A stretch of 64,000 nucleotides of DNA. Source: an uncultured Rhodospirillales bacterium (GTDB lineage: Bacteria; Pseudomonadota; Alphaproteobacteria; Azospirillales; Azospirillaceae). A program made the position numbers and the translations under genes. Below the pieces are notes generated by a model. That model saw nothing but the letters and a program-made list of their open reading frames with translations. It made no database searches and was not told where the DNA came from. Shown in pieces: positions 18,059 to 29,100 of this stretch (position 1 is the stretch's first letter; each line of letters opens with the position of its first letter). Where the stretch lies: positions 27,709-91,708 of the forward strand of contig CAIYNU010000077.1 of NCBI GenBank assembly GCA_903927615.1, given 5' to 3'.

Positions 18059-19957
18059 ATGACGCGAATACTTCAACTCTGCGCAATTTTCTTATGTTCC
18101 CTGGCTTTCTTAGAGATGATTTCCGCGAGCAGCTTCGCTGCGGGAAACGTTGGCAGCGCCGCTGCCAACAAAGTCGGCATACAGGTTTTCGAGGGCAAGA
18201 TTGCACCCTCACAACTGATTGCGTACCAACTCACCGGCCTTAAAAAGGGGGATAAACTCAAGGCGCATCTTCATAGCACCAGTGGAAATCTTGACCCGAT
18301 TGTTGCTTTGCTTGATATTCCATTTAATTATCAAAAATTTAAAAGAGCCTTACGCGAACAGACCGAGAAAAACGTCGCGGCCGGTCAGGATCCCCGAGAT
18401 ACTCTGACCACACTGGCAAAAGGCCTTTTTCTCGCCTGGAACGCCGATCCGAGTTCATCATACGATGCCGATTTCGAAACGGTGGCCCCGCATGACGGCT
18501 CCTTTCTTATTTTGGTTGCCGGCGCCCTGGTGTTGACCAACTCGGGCACCAACACCGAAGCCACCTTCGGCGACTTTCGGCTGGTCCTGGGACTGAACAC
18601 CCCGATGGCCCTGAACCAGGACACCCCCGCGAGCGGCGGCGTGTTTGCGATGGTCGACCCTGACGTCGGAACCACCGAAAGCAGGGTGCAGTATCTCAGC
18701 GGGGAACTGAATGCCACCCGCCCACAGGCGGCCTTTGTTCTCAATACCATCGAAGCAGGATCAACCCTGACGGTTCTGATCGAGGGCGACGCCGGGAAAG
18801 CTCCGCCAGATGTGCAACTTCTCGATTTTGGGAAGAGGACCCTGCGGCGCGCCACCGTCTCCGGCCAGGGAATGGTCTTGAGCTACACCTTTGCCCAATC
18901 AGCCCAGGAACACCGCCTGAGACTGACGGCCAACCCCGACAGTTATGGCAGCTATAAGGTGACGCTGGGGATCGACGCCCCGGACATCTTGACCGGCAAG
19001 CCGACCGAGCGTGGCGGTCCGGTGGCCCGCCCACCGATTCCGGTGACTGTCTCATTCAAGTTGGATCAAATCTTTAATATTGTTCAGAAAGAAGAAAAAT
19101 TCAGTGTTGCGGCGACATTACGGCTTCAGTGGCAAGATTCCGGCTACGCCTTCAGTCCAGCTAGCTGTAATTGTAACTTCAAAACATTTAATGAAGCCGA
19201 TTTTAGGCATTTCGTCGATGAGCGCCATCTACGGTGGCCAGAATTCATTATTTACAATATTCAGGGAAGCCGTTCGAGCCAACGCTCAACTGTATCCATC
19301 GAGTCAGATGGCACTGCATATTATATGGAGAGATTCTCCGCGGATTTGCAGGCCCCAGCCATGAATTTTCGGCAATTTCCCTTCGACACCCAAGATTTCT
19401 ATATTCATATCGATTCGATATTCCCCAGCGAGCGGTATCGATTTTCGGTCAATCAACAAAAGACCGGTATCGGTAACCAAGTCGGCGCTGAAGAATGGAA
19501 AGTGTTGGGATACGACACGCCAGTCACCTTGACCAGTGATTTGCGATCACGTTTCACATTTCATGTCGCGATGAAGCGCGAAATTATATACTACTTGTTC
19601 AAAATATTTCTACCCTTGATTATCATTATGATCGTTTCATGGATGACTTTTCTTCTGGATGACTACAATAAAAGAGCTGACATCACCGGCGGTCATCTAT
19701 TGCTATTTATTGCCTTCAGTTTCACTCTATCTAATGATCTGCCCAGGCTAGGGTATTTAACATTTATCGATGTCATCCTGGCGAATGCGTTTCTGGTCGG
19801 TGGCTTGGTGGTTGCGCTTAATCTCTGGATGAAGAAGATGGAATCCTCCGGCCATCTTAAGCACCATGTCTTGATCGACCGGCTCATGTTAATTCTTTAC
19901 CCGGTGGCTTATTTTGTACCCTGGCTGGTTGCCCTGTTGGCTTATCAAGTGATTTAA
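18059..19957 (+). CDS. Prokaryotic pentameric ligand-gated ion channel with two extra N-terminal domains (DeCLIC-like)
   Basis: The 632-residue protein has a signal peptide (~1-28), two beta-rich N-terminal modules (~40-180 and ~185-308), then a Cys-loop-type extracellular domain (~328-505) and four membrane helices: M1 510-532, M2 541-560, M3 570-590 and M4 608-630. Diagnostic motifs are LRWPEF (391-396), QFPFDTQDF (439-447, the cysteine-free Cys-loop), a proline in M1 (Pro519) and LPRLGYLTFIDV in the M2-M3 loop, which aligns with ELIC. In that alignment the M2 pore positions are Asp 2', Gly 6', Leu 9', Ala 13' and Phe 16'. Length and layout resemble the calcium-modulated DeCLIC channel as I remember it. 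The ligand and ion selectivity are unknown. The gene is AT-richer than its surroundings (21 G/C of 60 bases at 19561-19620), which suggests transfer. Confidence 0.9.
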   Translation: MTRILQLCAIFLCSLAFLEMISASSFAAGNVGSAAANKVGIQVFEGKIAPSQLIAYQLTGLKKGDKLKAHLHSTSGNLDPIVALLDIPFNYQKFKRALREQTEKNVAAGQDPRDTLTTLAKGLFLAWNADPSSSYDADFETVAPHDGSFLILVAGALVLTNSGTNTEATFGDFRLVLGLNTPMALNQDTPASGGVFAMVDPDVGTTESRVQYLSGELNATRPQAAFVLNTIEAGSTLTVLIEGDAGKAPPDVQLLDFGKRTLRRATVSGQGMVLSYTFAQSAQEHRLRLTANPDSYGSYKVTLGIDAPDILTGKPTERGGPVARPPIPVTVSFKLDQIFNIVQKEEKFSVAATLRLQWQDSGYAFSPASCNCNFKTFNEADFRHFVDERHLRWPEFIIYNIQGSRSSQRSTVSIESDGTAYYMERFSADLQAPAMNFRQFPFDTQDFYIHIDSIFPSERYRFSVNQQKTGIGNQVGAEEWKVLGYDTPVTLTSDLRSRFTFHVAMKREIIYYLFKIFLPLIIIMIVSWMTFLLDDYNKRADITGGHLLLFIAFSFTLSNDLPRLGYLTFIDVILANAFLVGGLVVALNLWMKKMESSGHLKHHVLIDRLMLILYPVAYFVPWLVALLAYQVI

Positions 19958-20119
19958 CCCATCCGACCCTCGAGCTTGGATGATGACTGATCCAAGCTTC
20001 CCTCAAACGCCGGGCGCGCACGGGCGCGCGGGGCATCTGACCATCATCAAGGGTTCATCCAAACGTTCGGTTCCCAATGTTAGGCTCACACAACAAGAAC
20101 AGGTTGGTGGAGCTGGGTC

Positions 20120-21178
20120 ATGGTACAAAGACTGAACACACGGGTGCGGGCGCGGCTCTTCGCCGGAGGACTGATCGCCGTGGCGCTGGTTGCGGCCGTC
20201 AACCCGGCTCTGGCGCGTGATCGCATCCGCGTCGTTGGCTCGGGAACCGTCTTCCCCTTCACCTCGGCGGTCGGTGAGGCCTTTGCGGCCCGCACCGGCT
20301 TCAAGGCACCGGTGGTGGAGTCTACCGGCACCGTCGCCGGTATAAAGCTCTTATGCACCGGCATCGGCGACCGCTACCCCGACCTGGCAAACGCCTCGCG
20401 CCGGATCACCGCCGAAGAAGTCGACCGTTGCGCCGCCAATCACGCCGGCCCGCTCGTGGAACTGCCGATCGGCTACGACGGCATCGTGGTGGCGACGCGC
20501 AAAGACGGCACGGCCTTGACTCTCAGTTCGACCGCCCTGTGGAAAGCACTGTCAGCCCGGCTTCCCGACCATGGCCGCCTGGTGGATAATCCCAACCGGA
20601 GCTGGCACGATGTCATGATCGATGCCCCCGACTTGCCCATCGAGGTCCTGGGACCGCCGCCCACCTCCGGAACCCGCGACGTCTTCATCGAACGGGTGAT
20701 GCGCCAGACTTGCCTGAGCGCACCGGAAACCATAGCCCTGGATAAAGACATCGATCGCGATCAAGCCTGCGGCCCCTTGCGCGAGGATGGTGTCTACATC
20801 GAGGCTGGAGAATACTATCACCTGATCGTCCAGCGACTGGCCGCATCCCATGATGGCGCCATCGGCATCTTCGGCTTCAGCTACTACGATCAGAACCGTA
20901 CCGTCATCGACGCTCTGACGATTGACGGCGTCGCCCCAACGCCGGCCAGCATCGCGTCTGGCCGTTATCCGCTGGCGCGCCCGCTGTTCGTCTACCTCAA
21001 GACCGCCCACCTGACCCTGGCACCGGGCATCCGCGAGTTTTTGGGCGAATATGTCGGCGCCGCCGCCATCGGACCCGACGGCTATCTGACCACGCGCGGC
21101 CTGATCCCTTTGCCCGCCAATCAGCATGCCAACGCTGCCGCGATTGCCGCCAACCTAACCCCCATGAGGCGCCCCTAA
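20120..21178 (+). CDS. PstS-like phosphate-type periplasmic binding protein
   Basis: The 352-residue protein has a signal peptide ending at ALA-RDR. The mature start RIRVVGSGTVFPFTSAVGEAF matches the PstS oxyanion-binding start (GSGTVFP). Later motifs include ANASRRITAEE, IGYDGIVVATRKDG, PPPTSGTRDVFIE and GAIGIFGFSYY. All are typical of PstS-type solute-binding proteins. No pstCAB or phoU gene is next to it, so it may serve a distant transporter or act as a sensor. Insertion of the phrase QTCLSAPE...DQACG, with two cysteines, could form a disulfide. Confidence 0.85.
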   Translation: MVQRLNTRVRARLFAGGLIAVALVAAVNPALARDRIRVVGSGTVFPFTSAVGEAFAARTGFKAPVVESTGTVAGIKLLCTGIGDRYPDLANASRRITAEEVDRCAANHAGPLVELPIGYDGIVVATRKDGTALTLSSTALWKALSARLPDHGRLVDNPNRSWHDVMIDAPDLPIEVLGPPPTSGTRDVFIERVMRQTCLSAPETIALDKDIDRDQACGPLREDGVYIEAGEYYHLIVQRLAASHDGAIGIFGFSYYDQNRTVIDALTIDGVAPTPASIASGRYPLARPLFVYLKTAHLTLAPGIREFLGEYVGAAAIGPDGYLTTRGLIPLPANQHANAAAIAANLTPMRRP

Positions 21179-21190
21179 CCTTTCGGTCGG

Positions 21191-22864
21191 TCAGGGCAGT
21201 GCGGGTGATACCGCGGCCTGGATCGGCGCCACCGCTTCGGCGGCACGGGTGGCATTCAACACAACGCGATTGCGACCGTTGCTCTTTGCGTCGTAAAGAG
21301 CGACATCAGCGCGACGCAAGAGTGCGGACGGCACCAAGCCGGGTTGCCACTCGGCGACCCCGATGCTGACCGAAATCCGCAAGCTGCCGTCGACCACCCC
21401 CGAAAAGTCCAAGGCCTCGACATCAGCCCGCAATCGCTCGGCAACCTCGCCGGCACGATCCAGGGGGGTCTCGGGCAGAACAATGGCGAACTCCTCACCG
21501 CCATAGCGGCCCGGCACGTCGCTCAGCCGGGATGCCCCCCGAATGACATCCGCCACCCGAATCAGAACCGCATCTCCCACCGGATGGCCGTAGCCGTCAT
21601 TGATCCGCTTGAAATGATCCAGATCAAGCAACAGCAAAGACAGGGCCGCCCCACTGCGCTCCGCCCGCTTGACTTCCTCCAACAGCCGCTCATCGAAAAA
21701 GCGGCGATTGAACAGCTCGGTCAACCCGTCCCGATTGGCCAGGACCGAGACCCGCGCCAGCAGTGCGTTAACCTCCTTGGTGCGGGTCTGAATTTCATGC
21801 TCCAGACGCCGCGTCACGACATCAATCAGCAGCCAGATCAAGAACTCCATGACGATGAAGGCGGTCACGGCAAAGCACAGGTTAATCACCTGATTGCGGT
21901 TGAACTGGTGAACCCGGTCGGTCAGGTCCTGCCAGCCGATCACCACGCCCGACGACGGCGCCCCGGCGTCCTGCCGGTTGCGATAATCGCGCAACGGAAA
22001 ATAGGTGACGCTGAACCAACGATCGACCACCCGGATCAAATGAACCTCGCGACTCTTCGGGTCGGGAATCGGGTCGGCAGCCAGCAAGGCCCGAGTCAAC
22101 GCCGGATTCGAGGCCGCTTCAATAAACCAGTTGTGCCAACGCCGATCGGGCGAAAAATATTCGTTGGTGACATCCCCATCCATTCGGGCGCGAACCTGAG
22201 CATCCGACAGCAATATCGAAATGCCGCAAGACGAGGCCGGGCAGATCGGGATCAGCATCATGTCGAACGACGAGCCAACCTCAATGGCCGCAACCCGACT
22301 GCCGGACCCGTTGGCCCCGTCTCCGATCTCGATGGGCGCCACACCGCGCACCCCGGTGGATAAGCGATCAATGGCAAAGCCGTTCTGGGGTTGAGCGGTC
22401 CGCATGGCGGCCACCACCGGAGATGCGGGGTCGGCGAGTTGATCACCGTATTCGTAAGGCTGCTGCACCCGCAGAAAAGCGGTGCTCCCGGGCGGCACGT
22501 AAAAGGAAAACTGCCGCAACAGGTACTTGAACTGAAGCGCCTTCCAGCGCAAACCGACCACGCCCAGCAACGACTCGCGAGCCCGGTCCGCGCCGGCGGC
22601 ATCATCGGCGGCGACCGCCTGGGCCGCCGCCGCCAAGTCAGCCTTCACCTCGGGAATGCCGGCCACGAAAGCGGCGATCTCGGTAAGCTTCAGTTCCGTC
22701 GTGTAGAGCGCGATCTCAAAGCCATCCCGCAAAGATGCCCCACGCTCCTTGACCGTGTCGTTTAATACGCTATCCGCTGAAATGTAATTGATGGCCAGAA
22801 AACCGCAATCGGTTGCCAGCAACACCAGACTCAAAACAATGAGTATTTTGGTTTTTCGCTTCAT
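21191..22864 (-). CDS. Membrane diguanylate cyclase with periplasmic sensor domain
   Basis: From the ATG at 22864 (MKRKTKILIV) there are 557 residues. A GTG at 22888 is an alternative; neither has a strong ribosome site. A first membrane helix lies near 8-28 and a periplasmic sensor domain (~30-320) follows. A second helix (LCFAVTAFIVMEFLIWLLID) and a short coiled linker lead to a GGDEF domain. The active-site motif is GGEEF near residue 453. RLSD lies five residues before it and fits the inhibitory c-di-GMP site (RxxD). The enzyme should make c-di-GMP and be feedback inhibited. It is convergent with the PstS-like gene. No EAL domain is present. Confidence 0.93.
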   Translation of the reverse strand: MKRKTKILIVLSLVLLATDCGFLAINYISADSVLNDTVKERGASLRDGFEIALYTTELKLTEIAAFVAGIPEVKADLAAAAQAVAADDAAGADRARESLLGVVGLRWKALQFKYLLRQFSFYVPPGSTAFLRVQQPYEYGDQLADPASPVVAAMRTAQPQNGFAIDRLSTGVRGVAPIEIGDGANGSGSRVAAIEVGSSFDMMLIPICPASSCGISILLSDAQVRARMDGDVTNEYFSPDRRWHNWFIEAASNPALTRALLAADPIPDPKSREVHLIRVVDRWFSVTYFPLRDYRNRQDAGAPSSGVVIGWQDLTDRVHQFNRNQVINLCFAVTAFIVMEFLIWLLIDVVTRRLEHEIQTRTKEVNALLARVSVLANRDGLTELFNRRFFDERLLEEVKRAERSGAALSLLLLDLDHFKRINDGYGHPVGDAVLIRVADVIRGASRLSDVPGRYGGEEFAIVLPETPLDRAGEVAERLRADVEALDFSGVVDGSLRISVSIGVAEWQPGLVPSALLRRADVALYDAKSNGRNRVVLNATRAAEAVAPIQAAVSPALP

Positions 22865-22982
22865 AAAACTGCAATATTCTGTTCCCACCCTACGGAATAT
22901 AGCACCAAGAGATGGTTATGGGAAGAACAACAAGCTTCCACCGAAGACGCCCGAGCCTTTGATGGTCGGCCTACGGCGCCAC

Positions 22983-23069
22983 GCCGCACCACTCCAAGAA
23001 ACTCGACAGCGTGCCGCACCACTCCAAAAAATGGCGGCGCACCGCAAACCCCAAAAAAAATGGCGGCGG
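22983..23069. repeat. Short direct repeats in the intergenic region
   Basis: The 15-mer GCCGCACCACTCCAA occurs at 22983 and 23013, and CAAAAAATGGCGGCG-like segments occur near 23025 and 23053. They lie between the divergent diguanylate cyclase and giant kinase genes and may be regulatory or a decayed duplication. No gene was seen in the 22865-23179 gap. Confidence 0.6.
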
Positions 23070-23179
23070 CGTTAACGAAAAAAATAGGGGGAGCTTGGTT
23101 AGTTTGCGTCGAAAAGAGAAGTTCTGGAGGTGGAATTGACTCCTCGAATCCGGCACCGGACTAAGGCGGAGGCAAGGGC

Positions 23180-26100
23180 ATGACCGTGCTCACCGGCTAT
23201 CGTGAGCTTCACGCCCTTCATCGCAGCCGCAACACGATGGTGGTGCGCGCTGTGGCGGACGACGGCACCCGGGTCATCCTGAAGGCGCTGAACCGGGACG
23301 CCCCCAACGCCGCGGAACTGGCGCGCTTCCGGCGGGAATACGAGATTACCCGGGGGTTTCGCGATCTCGGCATCGTCGATGTGCGGGAATTCGGCCGAAT
23401 CAACGGCCACTGGTGCCTGGTCATGACCGACGACGGGTCGGTGGCTTTGCGTGACGTGCTCCAGGGTCTGCCGTTTCCAGTTGCCGATACCATCGACATT
23501 GCGCTGGCCCTGGTCCGAATCCTGCGCATCGTCCACCGGGCCGGAATCATCCACCGGGACGTCAATCCCGATAACGTCGTCTGGAACCGAACCAGCGGTA
23601 CTCTGAGGCTGATTGACTTCGGGATCGCCACCACCGCAACACGCGAGGCGGGAGCCGCGGTCCTCCCTCCGTCGTTGGAAGGTACGCTTGGCTATCTGGC
23701 TCCCGAGCAGACCGGACGAACCAGCCAGGCGCTGGATTACCGGGCCGATTTTTATGCTCTGGGCGCCACGCTCTACCAACTGCTCACCGGGATGCTCCCC
23801 TTCAGCTTCGCCGACGCCGCCGAAGCGGTGCATGCGCACCTGGCCCGGATCCCAGACTCCCCGCACCGGCGGCTGCCGTCGATCCCCGAGCAGTTGTCCG
23901 CCATCGTCATGACGCTGCTGGCCAAGGCCCCCGAGGACCGCTACCAGAGCCATGACGACCTGACCACCGACCTGGAGCGCGTGCGGGCGGCGCTGGGCCG
24001 GGACGGCGTGGTCCCGGCCTTCGCCATCGCCGCCCGGGAGGTCTCCGACGGCTTTCGGATTCCGACGCGGGTTTACGGCCGGGAGTCCGAACTGGCCGTG
24101 CTGACCCGGGCGCTGGAGCGGGCCGCCACCGGCCAACCGCAACTGGCGCTGGTCGGCGGCGCCCCCGGCATCGGCAAGACCGCCCTGGTCCGGGAACTGA
24201 TCCAGCGCAATCTGGGCCGACTGAGTCTGGTCGTCACCGGCAAATGCCATGCCGCCCACCGCCACCAGCCCTACGCCGCCTTCGTCATGGCCTTGCGTCA
24301 ATGGTTGGATCAGGTGCTGGCCGAACCGCCGCCGGTCCAGAACCGCTGGCGTGACCGCCTGCTTGATCATCTGGGCAGCGGCGCCCGTCTGCTCACCGAC
24401 CTTGTGCCCGAACTGGCGCGCCTGTTGGGTGAACGGCCGGCGCCACCCGAAGTCCCGGCACGGGAGGCCGAACGCCGCATCCTGACCGCTTTCCAACGGT
24501 TGATCCAGGTGCTCGCCGGATCGGAGCAGCCACTGCTGCTGTTTCTCGATGACCTTCACTGGGTCGACATGGCGTCGATTCAGGCCTTGCAGCAAATCAT
24601 CCTTGATACCGAAAATGTGCCGCTCCTGATGATCGGCGCCTGCCGCGATGCCGAGGTCGATCTTAATCATCCTTTGGAACGGGCGGCCGCCACCGCACAC
24701 GAGACGGGACAGCGCCTGACCCGAATCGCATTAGGACCGCTGCCGCCACCGGCGGTCGCCGAACTGATCGGCGACCTGTTCGGGCTACCGGATGGGGAAG
24801 CCCATGAACTGGCAAGCCTATGTCTCGATAAAACAGGCGGCAACCCCTTCTTTCTGACTCAGTTCCTGGACAAGCTGCACACCGGGGGGTTGATCGCCTT
24901 TGACCGGACGGCCGATCTCTGGCGTTGGGACGGCGCCCGCATCCGTCAGGCCGGCATTGCCGATACTGTTCTGAGCCTGATGATCCAACGGATCGGCGAG
25001 TTGTCCGAGGCCACGCGTCTGGTGCTGCGTCAGGCCGCCTGCCTTGGCGGTGCGTTCGATCTCGACACGCTGGCCCTGGCGGTGGGCACCGACGCGCCCG
25101 AGACGGCAACCGCCCTGTCGGAAACGATCCGCGCCGGTCTGGTGAGTCCGCTTGACGGCGCCGGCTCCACCCCCGGTTTTGGTTACACCTTCGTTCACGA
25201 CCGGGTGCAGGAGGCGGCCTATTCGCTGACCCCGCCCGCCGAACGGCCGGTGCTGCACCTGGAGATCGGCCGGCGGCTGGCTGCGGCACCCAACGCCGAT
25301 GCCCGGTTTTTCGAGCGGCTCGGTCATCTCAATCTGGGCAGCGGACTGATCATCGACCCCGACGAACGGCAAGCCCTGATTGACCTCAATCGCACCGCCG
25401 CCGAGCGATCCCGGGCCGCCGCCGCCTTTGACAGCGCCGCCCAATTCGCGACCAAGGCCATCCAGCTTCTGGGGAACGATGCCTGGGACCAGGAGTCCGA
25501 GAGCACGATGGCGCTGCACCTGATGGCGGCGCGGATGGCGGCTCTAAGCGGCCGCCGTGAGGAGCGCGACCGGATCATTGCGGCGGCGCTGCCCCATGCC
25601 CATCGCCGCGAAGCACGAGCCACCCTGTTCGAAGTGCAGATCGAGGCACTCTTCTCTGAACATCGGCTGACCGACGCCATCACCCTGGGGCTCGATACCC
25701 TTGGATTATTGGGCTTCGCGGTCGCCGACCAGGGCGACGACGAAGACGTCCGCCGGTTGCTGCTGGCGCTCAGAATGGAACTGGCGGACATCACTCTGCC
25801 GGTCCTGGCCCACCGGCCGGAAATGAAGCCGGGCCGGTTAAAGACCGCGATCCGAATCGGGGCCATGATCTGCGGTCCCGCCGCCATCGTCCGGCCCGAA
25901 TTGGTGCCCCATCTGGTGCTGCCGATGGTTTCGGCCATGATGCACCTGGGTCAAGTCCCCGATGGTCTGGTCGCGTATCCCTTGCTCGGCGTTCTGATGG
26001 CCGAGGGCCTTGACGACTGCCGGCTGGCTTGGGACTTGGGCCGGCTGACCACTGACCTGATGACGCGCTGGGGCTGGCAACCCGGCCCGGCCCTGGTGGT

Positions 26101-29100
26101 TCACCAATCGATCCGACCGCTCAAGGACCCGCTGGTCTCAACCCTGCCGGCTCTGCTCGAGATCCACCGCCGGGCCCAGGGCGTGGGCGCCCAGCGCCAT
26201 GCCGCCCTGGCGGCCTACGCCTATTGTAGCCACGCCTTTGCGGCGGGCAAGCCGCTCGCGCCGCTGGAACGGGAATTTGCCGGCTTTTCCGAAGCCTTGG
26301 GCCGGTTGCGCCAGCCCGTGGCCCTGAACTACCTGGCCAATCTCCGGCAGTTGGTGGCGTGCTTGCGCGGCGGTTGTGCCGAACCGGAACGATTTGCCGG
26401 CGAACACGCCGACAGCGAAATCATGCTGACCGATTTCACGGACTCCGGTGACCGGACCGGCGGCTTCCTGATTCACGCGACCCGGGCAATTCTGCTGGCC
26501 TTCCTTGGGCGACACGCCGCGGCGGTGCGCGAGGCTGAACGGGCCGAGGAGCACCTGCCGGCGGTTCGCGGCCTGGCAGTGGTCCCGACATTGCTGTTCC
26601 ACGCGACGCTGGCCCGACTGGCCCTGCTCCACCGGTTGCCGGCCGCCGAACGGGTCATCGCGCTGGCCAGAATCCACGCGGCCATCGACCGCTTTGGCTT
26701 GTGGGCCGAAACGGCACCGGCCAACAGCCACCACCGTCTGTTGCTTCTGACCGCCGAATTGGATCGCACCGAGGAGCGGTCCGAAAGCGCCTTTGCCGGC
26801 TTCGAGGCCGCCATCGCAGCGGCCCACCAGAGCGGTTGCCTGCCCGAGGAGGCCCTGGCCTACGAAATCGCGGCCCGGGCCCTGATGGCCGCCGGTCGGA
26901 CCGCCGCCGCCGAGGGGCATGCCCGGCAAGCCCACGCGCTCTATCTGCGCTGGGGCGGCGATGCCAAAGCGGCCCAACTCCAGGCGGTCTACCCGGTCCT
27001 GTCGGAAAGCACCGCCGGCCTCGGCGAAACCGCCAGCCCCTCATCGGGCACCGCCGACGTCGACCTCGCCTCGGTGCTCAAGGCAACCCAGGCCATCTCC
27101 GGGGAGATTCGGCTACCGGCGCTCCTGGTCCGACTGCTGGGGATCGCCTTGGAAAGTGCGGGCGCCCAACGCGGCGCCCTGCTTCATCGCGACCGGCCCC
27201 GGGACGGCGAAGTCTGGCGCGTGGATGCCGCCGGCGACGCCGCCACCGGTCAGGTCACGACCCGAAGCGACAGCGGTCACGAGGCCAATGCCGGGATCGC
27301 GGTGACAGTGCCGACCGCCCTGGTCAACCGGGCGGCGGCCTCGGGCCGGCCGGTGATTCTGGCCGATGCCGGCGCCGATCCGGCGTTTGCGGACGCCAAT
27401 CCGGCCTTTACCGGCAAAGACCAGGCGCCGCGTTCGGTGCTGTGCCTGCCGATCCCGTTCAAGGGGGCCGTCAACGACGTGCTGTACCTGGAAAACAACC
27501 TGCTGCCGGGCGCCTTTACCCGCAGCAGGGTCCAACTTTTATCCTTGCTGACCGGTCAGATCGCCATTTCCCTGGAGAATGCCCGCCTCTACCATAAACT
27601 GTCGGGGCTGACCCAAAGTCTGGAAGTGAGGGTTGAACAACGAACGCGAGAACTCCACGAAAGCGAAACAAGGCTGCGGGCGGTGCTGGCCTCGGCCCCG
27701 CTGCCGATGCTGGTGGCATCCCACAGCAGCGGGCGCATGATGTTCATCAACGCCAAGGCCAGCCGGTTGCTCGGGCTGACCGGCGGCGGCACGGTCGGAC
27801 GTTTCGGGTTCGACCATTATCTGGAACCCGCGGAGCGGCTCCGGCTGATGTCGGCGCTGGCGACCACCAATCAGGTCGAAGACTTTGAGACTCCTCTTCA
27901 CCCCCGAACCGGTCGGCCCTTCTGGGTGGCGCTTTCCGCCACCCGGATCGGCTACGACGGCGAGGCGGCGGTGCTGCTGGCTTTTTCCGACATCACCGAA
28001 CGCCGCCGTCACGGGCAGTTGCTGGCGCTGGAAAAAACCGTCCTCCAACAGGTCACCGGCGGCGACCCGATGCCGGCCGTCCTGGACACCCTGTGCCGGG
28101 GGATCGACATGCTGGTTCCCGAGGCGCGAAGCGGGGTGCTGCTTATTGACGAGGATGGCGAAGGCCATGGCTGGCGTACCGCTGCGGCCCCGGCACTGGC
28201 CGCGCGTCTGACCACCGATCTGGAAACCGCGGGTCCGAACGAACCCGCAAGCGGTCCCTGCGCTGCCGCCATGACCGGTCGCCAGAGCCTGGAAGTGGCC
28301 GATCTGGCCGTCGATCACCGCTGGCCGGCATTCTCGGCGATGGCTGCCGCAACCGGATACGCCGCGTGCTGGACTTCTCCCATCGTCTCGGCCACCGACA
28401 GCGTCTATGGCTGCCTGGTGGTGATGTTCGAGGCGGCGCGGGCGGCCGAACCCGCCGACCTCAAAATCATCGACCGGGCGGCGCGACTGGCCGCGGTCGC
28501 CCTTGAACATCGGACCGCCGACGAGGTCTTGCGGGCCAGCGAGCGGAAGTTCCGGGATATGTTTACCACCCATAGCGCGATCATGTACCTGATCGATCCC
28601 GAGACTCTGCGCTATCTGGACGCCAACCGCGCCGCCCAGCGTTTCTACGGCTATTCTCACGACGAGTTTCTGACCAAGCGGGTGGCCGACGTCAATGTCG
28701 CCGGCGAGGCGACGGTACGCCGGGACATCGCCGACGCCCTGACCTCGGGCAACGCCATCTTTGCCACCCGCCACCGACTGGCTTCGGGCGAACACCGGAA
28801 CATGGAAGTCCGTGTCTCGCCCATTTACGGCGTCAACCGCAAGCCGATCTACTTTGCCGTAGCCAATGACGTCACCGACCGAATCCTGGCCGAGGCCAAG
28901 TTGCGCGAAAGCGAACGACGTTTCCGCGATGTCGCCGATGCTGCCGGCGAATATATCTTCGAGATTGATCTTGAAGGACGATACACCTACGTGTCGGACC
29001 GGGTGGAAGCGGTCAAAGGGTATCGGCCGGCCGAGGTGATCGGACGACGACTGTTCGATAGCATGCCCGAGGTCGAGGCCCCGGGCATCGCCGAGACATT

